From positions 1 to 5,996 of the forward strand of contig CAZAAC010000097.1 in NCBI GenBank assembly GCA_964483155.1: 5,996 nucleotides of DNA, in the 5' to 3' direction. This DNA is from JAAYYM01 sp964483155. Lineage in GTDB: Bacteria > Bacillota > Clostridia > Lachnospirales > Lachnospiraceae. Position numbers and translations under genes: made by a program. Below are positions 1 to 5,141 of the stretch, in pieces. Every line of letters starts with the position of its first letter. Within the stretch, counting starts at the first letter, position 1. The notes beneath the pieces are model-generated. The model saw only the letters and a list, made by a program, of their open reading frames with translations. It did no database searches and had not been told where the DNA came from.

Positions 1-40
1 GTCTCTTTTTAGCGTTCATTCCGCCTTTAATTCTTGCCAT
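1..40 (-). CDS. rplT: 50S ribosomal protein L20, N-terminal fragment cut by the window edge
   Basis: Only the first 13 codons are present, reading MARIKGGMNAKKR, a basic start matching the usual L20 N-terminus (MARIKGG/MARVKGG followed by a lysine/arginine-rich stretch). L20 binds 23S rRNA early in large-subunit assembly and, in several bacteria, represses its own operon. A full AAGGAGG ribosome binding site lies at 56-50, nine bases before the ATG at 40-38. The gene follows rpmI after 25 bases with no terminator or promoter between, as expected for infC-rpmI-rplT. The rest of the gene is outside the window. Identification rests on the short N-terminus plus the operon position, which together are strong. 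Confidence 0.93.
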   Translation of the reverse strand, partial: MARIKGGMNAKKR

Positions 41-65
41 TTCTTAATTCCTCCTTACACTTTTC

Positions 66-263
66 TTATAAATATGGACAAATCTTTTTCATGTTAGCTA
101 CATTTGTAGAATCTGTAACAACCGCATGTCTGAGCTTTCTCTTCGTCTTAGCAGATTTCTTAGTTAAGATATGGCGCTTATAGGCTTTATTTCTCATTAA
201 TTTCCCTGTCCCTGTCACCTTGAAACGTTTCGCTGCTGATCTGTTTGTTTTAATTTTTGGCAT
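66..263 (-). CDS. rpmI: 50S ribosomal protein L35
   Basis: A 65-residue, very basic protein of the normal L35 length. It begins MPKIKTNRSAAKRFKVTGTG, the family signature, and continues with lysine/arginine-rich sequence (KRHILTKKSAKTKRKLR around residues 29-45) that contacts 23S rRNA. The C-terminus (about 46-65) carries the usual less basic tail. The ATG at 263-261 has an AGGAGG site at 279-274, ten bases upstream; another ATG inside that spacer is out of frame. It sits 93 bases after infC and 25 bases before rplT, the conserved IF3-L35-L20 order. No promoter or terminator is evident in the infC-rpmI gap, so it is probably co-transcribed from the infC promoter and subject to the same leader control. 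Confidence 0.97.
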   Translation of the reverse strand: MPKIKTNRSAAKRFKVTGTGKLMRNKAYKRHILTKKSAKTKRKLRHAVVTDSTNVANMKKICPYL

Positions 264-356
264 TGTACTTCATCCTCCTAAATACTTATTTTAATATCTA
301 TTTTAACCTCTGCTGATAACACAGCCATATGCTAAAATTAATCTATCACTACATAA

Positions 357-869
357 CTAGCTTTTCTTTTCAGTTAAAAACATAGCCATACTACGGCCTT
401 CTACCTTTGCTGGCTTCTCAATAACAGCAATATCGGAAAGTGCTTCTGCAAATTCATCCAGAATATGCTTACTTGCATACATATGCGCCATTTCACGTCC
501 TCTGAATCGCATTGTTACTTTGACCTTATCTCCCTTTGTGAGAAATTTTCTTGCCGCATTTTTCTTTGTATTAAGGTCATTTGTGTCAATATTAGGTGAC
601 ATACGAATTTCTTTTACTTCTATGATTCTTTGCTTTTTCTTTGCTTCTTTATCTCTTCTAATCTGCTCATATCTGTATTTACCGTAGTCTACAGTCTTGC
701 ATACTGGCGGTTTTGCAGTTGGCGCAATCTTAACCAAATCAAGTCCTGCATCATCTGCAATCTTCTGCGCATCAGCCACAGGCATAACACCTAGCTGTTC
801 ACCATCTTCACCCACTAAGCGGACTTCCTTATCCCTAATTTGCTCATTAATCATTAAATCGCTAATAAT
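357..869 (-). CDS. infC: Translation initiation factor IF-3, probably starting at an AUU codon
   Basis: IF-3 binds the 30S subunit, prevents premature joining of 50S and checks start-codon/initiator-tRNA pairing. Counting from the first ATG (854-852) the protein has 165 residues: an N-domain beginning MINEQIRDKEVRLVGEDGEQLG, the IF-3 signature KPPVCKTVDYGKYRYEQ (about 48-64), a lysine-rich linker, and a C-domain with MRFRGREMAH (about 115-124). That ATG is 21 bases beyond GGAGG (880-876), too far for normal initiation. In-frame upstream codons are ATT (869-867), ATT (866-864), AGC, GAT, TTA, preceded by a TAG stop at 872-870. An ATT start gives an N-terminus I-I-S-D-L-M-I-N-E-Q-I-R, closely resembling B. 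subtilis IF3, which starts at AUU. ATT 869 is 6 bases and ATT 866 is 9 bases from GGAGG; either is plausible and I use 869 (170 residues). The product identity is certain; the exact start is an inference. Expression is likely controlled by the leader upstream and by IF3 discrimination against its own AUU codon. Confidence 0.95.
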   Translation of the reverse strand: MISDLMINEQIRDKEVRLVGEDGEQLGVMPVADAQKIADDAGLDLVKIAPTAKPPVCKTVDYGKYRYEQIRRDKEAKKKQRIIEVKEIRMSPNIDTNDLNTKKNAARKFLTKGDKVKVTMRFRGREMAHMYASKHILDEFAEALSDIAVIEKPAKVEGRSMAMFLTEKKS

Positions 870-873
870 CTAA

Positions 874-880
874 CACCTCC
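874..880 (-). promoter_or_regulatory. Ribosome binding site that decides the infC start
   Basis: GGAGGTG on the minus strand, an excellent Shine-Dalgarno match. It is 6 or 9 bases (from GGAGG) before two consecutive in-frame ATT codons, but 21 bases before the first in-frame ATG. An in-frame TAG at 872-870 forbids a start farther upstream. The spacing therefore favours AUU initiation. Confidence 0.8.
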
Positions 881-891
881 ATAAGATAGTT

Positions 892-929
892 GATAAAATA
901 TTAAAGTGGATAGTCCATAGACTATCCAC
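892..929 (-). terminator. Attenuator/terminator hairpin in the infC leader
   Basis: On the minus strand GTGGATAGTC (929-920) pairs perfectly with GACTATCCAC (915-906) across a 4-base loop TATG, a 10-bp stem. It is followed by the U-rich but interrupted run TTTAATATTTTAT. The short U-tract makes it a modest terminator, suiting conditional termination ahead of infC. A candidate antiterminator partner for its 5' arm is GACTGATC (1010-1003), which can pair with GATAGTC (926-920) with one bulged G; that pairing is my inference. Confidence 0.7.
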
Positions 930-1065
930 ATAAGTTCACAATCATAGTTGCGATCATTATCGCAATTACTTTAGTATGAACGCCCGGTAACAGTTTCCTA
1001 TCGATCAGTCCCGAGGTGAGAGTGAATACTCTGCTTTCTTATTGTCGCTCGCACGACACTAAACT

Positions 1066-1095
1066 AATTTAGCATACATCGTCTGTAGTTGTCAA
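1066..1095 (-). promoter_or_regulatory. Promoter of the infC-rpmI-rplT operon
   Basis: A perfect -35 TTGACA (1095-1090) is followed after 18 bases by TAAATT (1071-1066), preceded by TG one base away (extended -10, TGCTAAATT). The predicted transcript starts near 1059. The upstream flank is A/T-rich, as in UP elements of strong ribosomal promoters. It lies just downstream of the TM2-gene stop, so infC need not depend on read-through from thrS/tdk. Confidence 0.8.
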
Positions 1096-1096
1096 G

Positions 1097-1115
1097 AGAA
1101 AAAACTATTTTTTCT
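1097..1115. repeat. Perfect A/T-rich inverted repeat next to the infC -35 box
   Basis: AGAAAAAA (1097-1104) and TTTTTTCT (1108-1115) form a perfect 8-bp inverted repeat with a 3-base centre, ending one base before the infC -35 box and 12 bases after the TM2-gene stop. Its A- and T-tracts could act as an UP element for the infC promoter. As RNA it would be a weak hairpin with almost no G/C, so I do not call it a terminator. Confidence 0.5.
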
Positions 1116-1126
1116 ATTTCTGTCTG

Positions 1127-1570
1127 CTAATCAACTAAAGGATTGCCTTTTCCATCTGTATTAATACTGCCTGTCAAAATCATGATGCCTTCTACTAAGC
1201 CCCAAATAGCGATACCTATGGTTGCAATTCCACATGTAATAACTCCACCAATAACAGCTACCAAAACCTGTATCAGACCCTTGGTTGTATATCCCAGATA
1301 GAAATTATGTACTCCAAATGCCCCAAGAAATATTCCTAGCAGACCTGCCACCATCTTAGACTTTGGCACATCTGTCGTATTTGACTGAGACTGTGGTGGT
1401 GGTGTTTGTTCTCCACCGAATCCACTGGTACCCTCCGATACTGGAATACTATTTACTATTTCTGCTGAATTCGTAACATTTTCCATAGCTGGTGCTGTCA
1501 CCAATGCCCCGCATGATGTACAAAATTGTGTTCCCTCTTCTAATTGCGCTCCACATTTTTCACAAAACAT
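1127..1570 (-). CDS. Zinc-ribbon and TM2-domain membrane protein
   Basis: A 147-residue protein with three parts. Residues 1-22 are a zinc ribbon with two CxxC pairs (C3, C6, C17, C20), reading MFCEKCGAQL and FCTSCGAL. Residues 23-70 are a polar, proline/serine/threonine-rich linker with PPPQSQS. Residues 71-135 are a TM2 domain: a first hydrophobic segment (about 73-90) carrying GAFGVHNFYLG (83-93), a short K-containing turn, and a longer hydrophobic stretch (about 98-133) with the conserved W123 and acidic E127. This is a common small-protein layout in Clostridia; its biochemical role is not known to me. The ribbon should be cytoplasmic, bound to zinc, and tethered to the membrane. The ATG has AGGAGG at 1583-1578, 7 bases upstream. 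A 114-base gap separates it from tdk, and the infC promoter starts about 30 bases beyond its stop. It may be transcribed alone. Confidence 0.9.
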   Translation of the reverse strand: MFCEKCGAQLEEGTQFCTSCGALVTAPAMENVTNSAEIVNSIPVSEGTSGFGGEQTPPPQSQSNTTDVPKSKMVAGLLGIFLGAFGVHNFYLGYTTKGLIQVLVAVIGGVITCGIATIGIAIWGLVEGIMILTGSINTDGKGNPLVD

Positions 1571-1607
1571 ATCTTTACCTCCTCATATAAATAATGATTA
1601 CCACTAC

Positions 1608-1613
1608 AGTATA
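1608..1613 (-). promoter_or_regulatory. Possible -10 box for the zinc-ribbon/TM2 gene
   Basis: TATACT at 1613-1608 matches the -10 consensus at 5 of 6 positions and lies about 38 bases before the TM2-gene ATG. The hexamer 17 bases farther upstream (ATGCAA) is a poor -35, so if the promoter is real it may need an activator. Read-through from tdk is the alternative. Confidence 0.35.
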
Positions 1614-1648
1614 CAATACCATTAAGCTGATTGCATCACTTTTTTTTA

Positions 1649-1670
1649 AATTGTGACATTCGTCATAATT
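1649..1670. promoter_or_regulatory. 22-bp imperfect palindrome, CRP/FNR-family-like operator candidate
   Basis: Arms AATTGTGAC (1649-1657) and GTCATAATT (1662-1670) are inverted copies with one mismatch around the 4-base centre ATTC. The core reads TGTGA-N6-TCATA, one base from the TGTGA-N6-TCACA layout of CRP/FNR-family sites, with A/T flanks. It lies 15 bases after the tdk stop and is centred about 58 bases upstream of the start implied by the TATACT box at 1613-1608. As RNA it could form a hairpin, but no U-tract follows on the minus strand, so a tdk terminator is less likely. The operator role is an inference. Confidence 0.35.
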
Positions 1671-1684
1671 GACCTAACAACCTG

Positions 1685-2254
1685 TCAGCCGTTTCCGAAA
1701 TTACCTTCCTTATGGTGTCGTCTGCAAAGTGCAGTATATTGATTATTACTTCCTAGTACAACCTGCTCTCCACTCCTTATAATTTTTCCATTTTCATCAT
1801 AACGAGCATTGCAATTGGCTCCCTGCCCACACCAGCATACTGTTTTAATTTCTTCCAAAACATCTGCCCACGCCAAAAGCCAAAGTGATCCTTCAAATAC
1901 TTCTCTCTGAAAATCAGTCCGCAACCCATAGCATATGACGGGTATACAAAGTTCGTCTACTATATGAAGGAAAAATTCTACATCAGATTTTGTAACAAAC
2001 TGTGCCTCATCTACTATAATACAATCATATTTTGCTAGTTGTTCATCTGACATATCTGTTAATTCTTCCACATAGATACAAGGTTTTTCCAGTCCCATTC
2101 TTGACCGGATGACTCTCTCTCCGTCACGGCTGTCTACTTTCGGCTTGACAAGCAATGCTTTCTTACCACGTTCATAATAATTATGTTCAACCATTAATGC
2201 GTTTGCTGTCTTAGAGCTCCCCATTGCACCATATCTAAAAAACAATTTTGCCAT
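1685..2254 (-). CDS. tdk: Thymidine kinase (E. coli-type, zinc-containing)
   Basis: Cytoplasmic salvage enzyme that phosphorylates thymidine to dTMP using ATP. The 189-residue length is typical for this type. The P-loop GAMGSSKT is at residues 9-16, the Walker-B-like DEAQF at 82-86 (E83 being the expected catalytic base), and GLRTDF at 110-115 precedes the lid region. The structural zinc site appears as C140 and C142 (TVCWCG) with C177 and H180 (LCRRHH), the CxCG subtype seen in the E. coli enzyme. The conserved GEQVVLG and Y173 (thymidine-binding loop) are at about 162-173. The start has AAGGGA at 2271-2266, 11 bases upstream, a fairly weak and distant site. It follows thrS by 38 bases with no terminator between, so co-transcription is likely. 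All catalytic motifs are intact. Confidence 0.96.
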   Translation of the reverse strand: MAKLFFRYGAMGSSKTANALMVEHNYYERGKKALLVKPKVDSRDGERVIRSRMGLEKPCIYVEELTDMSDEQLAKYDCIIVDEAQFVTKSDVEFFLHIVDELCIPVICYGLRTDFQREVFEGSLWLLAWADVLEEIKTVCWCGQGANCNARYDENGKIIRSGEQVVLGSNNQYTALCRRHHKEGNFGNG

Positions 2255-2292
2255 GCCCGTTCTTATCCCTTCCCGCGACTAAACAATAGCAG

Positions 2293-4230
2293 TTAATTCT
2301 TATTCTCTTCCTGAACCTTTTCTTCCTTGATTTCTTTAGAAGCAACTTCTGCTTTCACCGCGCCGATGAAGTCATCCAATTTTTTTTGCCCTTCATCTCC
2401 CTCAAATCTGCTTCTTACGGATACCAAACCAGCAGCCTCCTCTTGGGCTCCCACCACAAGCATATATGGGACTCTCTCAAGTCTTGCTTCACGGATTTTA
2501 TATCCTATTTTCTCTGCTCGCTCATCCATTTCACAACGGATTCCGTTCTTCTTTAACTCTGCCAATACCTCTTTTCCATAATCAAAAAACTTCTCAGAAA
2601 TTGGCAGTATTTTTACTTGTACTGGCGCCAGCCATGTAGGAAATTTGCCCGCAAAATGTTCTGTCAAAATTCCAATAAAGCGTTCAATCGAGCCAAATAC
2701 AACTCTATGGATCATAATAGGATGATGTTTCATATCATCCGCACCAATATATTCTGCCTCAAAACGCTGCGGCATCTGAAAATCAAGCTGAATCGTTCCG
2801 CATTGCCATGTCCTGCCGATAGAATCTTCCAAATGAAAATCAATCTTTGGTCCATAGAAAGCGCCATCTCCCTCATTGATTACATAAGGCAGTCCAAGCT
2901 CATTCAGTGATTTCTGCAAACCAGCCGTTGCTGCTTCCCAGTCTTCATCGCTTCCCATAGAATCTTCAGGTCTTGTAGATAATTCGACATGATATTTGAA
3001 CCCAAAAAGAGAATATACTTCGTCTATTAAGCGGACAACACCTTTTATCTCCTCAGAAACCTGTTCCGGCGTCATAAAGATATGTGCATCATCCTGATGA
3101 AAGCAACGCACTCTCATAAGACCATGCAAAGCACCTGATTTTTCATATCTATGTACTAATCCAATCTCTCCCATGCGAATCGGCAAATCACGGTAAGAAT
3201 GAGGTGTTACTTTATATACAAGCATGCCACCAGGGCAATTCATTGGCTTTACACAAAATTCTTCTTCATCTATCTGTGTTGTAAAAATATTGTCTTTATA
3301 ATGTTCCCAATGTCCAGAAGTAAGCCATAAATCTTTATTAAGCATAATAGGTGTAGCTATCTCCACATACCCATCTCTTGCATGAATCTCTCTCCAATAA
3401 TCCAGCAAAAGATTCTTTAAAATCATACCCTTTGGCAAGAAAAATGGAAAACCAGGTCCTTCATCTGCCATCATAAAAAGACCGAGCTCTTTCCCGATTT
3501 TTCTATGATCACGTTTTTTTGCTTCTTCCATTCTCTGAATATACTCTTCTAAGTCAGCTGCTTTTAAAAATGAAGTACCATATATTCTTGTTAACATTTT
3601 ATTTTTTTCGTTACCACGCCAATATGCGCCTGCAAGCTTCAAAAGCTTAAATGCCTTCACTTGCTTAGTGGACATAAGATGTGGGCCTGCACATAAATCA
3701 GTAAATTCACCCTGACGATAAAAACTGAGTACGGCATCCTCTGGAAGGTCTTGGATTAACTCAACTTTATAAGACTCATTTCGCTCCTGCATAAACTTAA
3801 TCGCATCTGCTCTGTCCATAGTGAACTGTTCAATCAGCAGATTCTCTTTCACGATTTTCTTCATTTCGGCTTCAATTTTATCAAAGTCTTCTGTCGTAAT
3901 AACAACATCACTGTCAATATCATAATAAAATCCATCCTCAATAGAAGGACCGATTGCAAGTTTGGCATTTGGATATAGTCTTTTAATTGCCTGCGCCATG
4001 ATGTGTGATGTCGTATGCCGATAAGCATCTGCCCCTTCTTTATCTTGAAAGGTCAGAATACTGAGTGTACAATCCTGTTTAATAACAGTTCTAAGGTCAA
4101 CTCGTTTTCCATCTATCTCTCCCGCGCATGCCATTCGAGCAAGTCCTTCACTAATATCGGTTGCAATCTCGAGCACTGACATTGCTTTCACATATTCTTT
4201 CGTGGAACCGTCCTTTAATGTAATCTTCAT
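2293..4230 (-). CDS. thrS: Threonyl-tRNA synthetase
   Basis: Class II synthetase that charges tRNA-Thr with threonine. The 645 residues match full-length bacterial ThrRS. Domains in order: TGS (about 1-61); the editing domain that clears mischarged serine, with H72, H76, C180 and H184 intact (HTTSH and CAGPH); the catalytic core (about 245-535) with motif 2 around R361 (RYEKSGALHGLMRVRCFHQDD) and motif 3 HRVVFGSIERF (508-518); zinc ligands C332 (MNCPGG), H383 and H508; and the anticodon-binding domain (about 536-625). A charged Lys/Glu-rich tail of about 20 residues ends the protein. The ATG at 4230-4228 has GGAGG at 4242-4238, 7 bases upstream; an ATG between them is out of frame. Only 34 bases separate it from the small membrane-protein gene, so there is no room for a T-box leader. 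Probably in one operon with the two genes upstream and tdk downstream. Confidence 0.98.
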   Translation of the reverse strand: MKITLKDGSTKEYVKAMSVLEIATDISEGLARMACAGEIDGKRVDLRTVIKQDCTLSILTFQDKEGADAYRHTTSHIMAQAIKRLYPNAKLAIGPSIEDGFYYDIDSDVVITTEDFDKIEAEMKKIVKENLLIEQFTMDRADAIKFMQERNESYKVELIQDLPEDAVLSFYRQGEFTDLCAGPHLMSTKQVKAFKLLKLAGAYWRGNEKNKMLTRIYGTSFLKAADLEEYIQRMEEAKKRDHRKIGKELGLFMMADEGPGFPFFLPKGMILKNLLLDYWREIHARDGYVEIATPIMLNKDLWLTSGHWEHYKDNIFTTQIDEEEFCVKPMNCPGGMLVYKVTPHSYRDLPIRMGEIGLVHRYEKSGALHGLMRVRCFHQDDAHIFMTPEQVSEEIKGVVRLIDEVYSLFGFKYHVELSTRPEDSMGSDEDWEAATAGLQKSLNELGLPYVINEGDGAFYGPKIDFHLEDSIGRTWQCGTIQLDFQMPQRFEAEYIGADDMKHHPIMIHRVVFGSIERFIGILTEHFAGKFPTWLAPVQVKILPISEKFFDYGKEVLAELKKNGIRCEMDERAEKIGYKIREARLERVPYMLVVGAQEEAAGLVSVRSRFEGDEGQKKLDDFIGAVKAEVASKEIKEEKVQEENKN

Positions 4231-4264
4231 TTCATTTCCTCCATCAGATCTTTACATTGCTATA

Positions 4265-4489
4265 TTACCTACAGCAACCTCTTTTCTTTGACTTATCTCT
4301 TTCGTGCCCCATAGTCGTAACACCAGTATTTTCAGCCGAATTATTACTTCCTATCGTAATAGAAATGCCCTTCGTGAATGGTGCTGCCAAAAAGCCAATC
4401 GCAACCCCCGCTAATATACATACGAAAACAATAACCCAAAGCTTGTTTGTCTCCATCGTTTCTACCATTGCATTTACTTTTGATTCCAT
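4265..4489 (-). CDS. Small single-span membrane protein of unknown function
   Basis: A 74-residue protein I do not recognise. Residues 1-15 are polar; residues 16-38 (KLWVIVFVCILAGVAIGFLAAPF) form one strong membrane segment; residues 39-74 are polar, serine/asparagine-rich, then strongly basic, ending KSKKRGCCR with a vicinal cysteine pair. No lipobox precedes a cysteine in the first third, so it is not a typical lipoprotein. A GAGGAG site (4501-4496) lies 6 bases before the ATG, which supports real translation, as do the composition and the tight packing between genes on the same strand (58 bases after the SEC-C gene, 34 bases before thrS). A plus-strand frame of 136 codons across the same DNA is a shadow. 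Function is unknown; co-transcription with thrS is likely. Confidence 0.75.
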   Translation of the reverse strand: MESKVNAMVETMETNKLWVIVFVCILAGVAIGFLAAPFTKGISITIGSNNSAENTGVTTMGHERDKSKKRGCCR

Positions 4490-4547
4490 AATAATCTCCT
4501 CTCAATTAGGTTTGATATTAATGAAACATAGTTCTCACTTTAGTTAC

Positions 4548-5054
4548 TTAAACAGCTTTTCCGCAACACTTCTTGTATTTTTTACCACTGCCGCATGGAC
4601 ATGGATCATTCGGAAATACTTTATCACCCTTCACGACTGTTGTAGCCTTTTTTTGTTCTTTATATAACTTTTTCAATTTATCCTCATCAAATATATTGTT
4701 CCACTCTTCCATTTCATAGAGCCAGTCTGCTTTTGCATCAACCATATTCTTATACAAAAGTTCTTTATCAAATGCTAAACTTACTTTTGTATTCTCATCC
4801 AGTTCCTCAATCGGATTTTTTGATATCAGACTATCATTAATTCCATCTAGGAAACCAACCATAGTAAGCAAATCCACTTCATATTTTTCAGTCAGCTCTT
4901 TTACGGTTCCCGTTATAACGTCATCTGGTTTTTCCAAAAGCTTTTGATATATTTCTTTCTCTTTTTCAAAATATGCAGCCCAAAGTCGCTGCAAATCTCC
5001 CTTATTTGCATTTGGCGAATACGCCATTTCTCTCCATTGTTGTAATAAAGCCAT
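4548..5054 (-). CDS. SEC-C motif (zinc-binding) protein
   Basis: The last 20 or so residues form a textbook SEC-C motif, PNDPCPCGSGKKYKKCCGK, with C158, C160, C169 and C170 (counted from the upstream ATG), the zinc-binding tail also found at the C-terminus of SecA and many stand-alone proteins. The remaining ~150 residues are acidic, probably helical and soluble, without a signal peptide or membrane segment; they include the aromatic-rich stretches QQWREMAYSP and DWLYEMEEWNNIF. A link to the ribosome or the Sec pathway is suggested only by the motif. Two starts are possible: ATG at 5072-5070 (174 residues) has almost no ribosome binding site, while ATG at 5054-5052 (168 residues) has AAAGGGA 7 bases upstream and gives MALLQQWREMAY, so I prefer it. 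It is first in the probable SEC-C/small membrane protein/thrS/tdk operon, behind a near-consensus promoter. Confidence 0.88.
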   Translation of the reverse strand: MALLQQWREMAYSPNANKGDLQRLWAAYFEKEKEIYQKLLEKPDDVITGTVKELTEKYEVDLLTMVGFLDGINDSLISKNPIEELDENTKVSLAFDKELLYKNMVDAKADWLYEMEEWNNIFDEDKLKKLYKEQKKATTVVKGDKVFPNDPCPCGSGKKYKKCCGKAV

Positions 5055-5112
5055 CTGTGTTTCCCTTTCCATTTTCCATTATTAAGCTACATTTCAAAAT
5101 ACAGCATATATT

Positions 5113-5141
5113 ATTATATATCACTCTTATCATAATTTCAA
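5113..5141 (-). promoter_or_regulatory. Near-consensus promoter of the SEC-C/thrS/tdk gene cluster
   Basis: On the minus strand TTGAAA (5141-5136), a 17-base spacer (5135-5119) and a perfect TATAAT (5118-5113). The -35 box is inside the last codons of traX and the traX stop (5132-5130) falls in the spacer. Transcription would start near 5106, about 50 bases before the preferred SEC-C start. It is the clearest promoter upstream of thrS that I can find. Confidence 0.75.

Larger units (their letters stand above)
874..1059 (-). ncRNA. Structured infC-rpmI-rplT 5' leader, probable L20-type attenuation leader
   Basis: About 185 bases of untranslated leader lie between the predicted transcription start (~1059) and the infC ribosome binding site. 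Reading along the RNA I see: a 5'-terminal hairpin TGTCG/CGACA (1058-1043); a second, AGAGT/ACTCT with a 4-base loop (1032-1019); a longer-range stem CTCGG/CCGGG closing a 23-base interior (1015-983, one G-U pair); a perfect 7-bp stem TTGCGAT/ATCGCAA with a 4-base loop (965-948); and the terminator-like hairpin at 929-906. In Bacillota such leaders upstream of infC-rpmI-rplT are known L20-binding attenuators (Rfam L20_leader in Bacillus). I have not matched the L20 contact motif base by base, so the ligand is inferred from position; the regulated-leader call is firmer. Confidence 0.65.

Noticed and set aside
264..356. Regulatory element between infC and rpmI
   Set aside because: Only a weak 4-bp hairpin (GCTG/CAGC) is visible; no promoter or terminator.
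923..958. Short leader peptide in the infC leader (ATG at 958-956, 11 codons ending at the TAG in the attenuator arm)
   Set aside because: No Shine-Dalgarno upstream and no run of regulatory codons; the ATG lies in the loop of the 965-948 hairpin.
1628..1647. Plus-strand terminator (TGAT-TGC-ATCA stem followed by eight Ts)
   Set aside because: The stem is only 4 bp and no plus-strand gene precedes it. On the minus strand the tract is A-rich and cannot terminate tdk.
2327..2910. Plus-strand open frames of 84 and 97 codons inside thrS
   Set aside because: They lie entirely antisense to a full-length, motif-complete synthetase and have no ribosome binding site or family resemblance; they are shadows of coding constraint.
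4231..4264. T-box leader for thrS
   Set aside because: Only 34 bases are available, with no specifier stem or terminator; upstream gaps of 58 bases or so are also too short.
4257..4667. Plus-strand open frame of 136 codons
   Set aside because: It runs antisense across the end of the SEC-C gene and the whole small membrane-protein gene. Its apparent hydrophobicity mirrors the opposite strand, and both minus-strand genes have better start signals or clear motifs.
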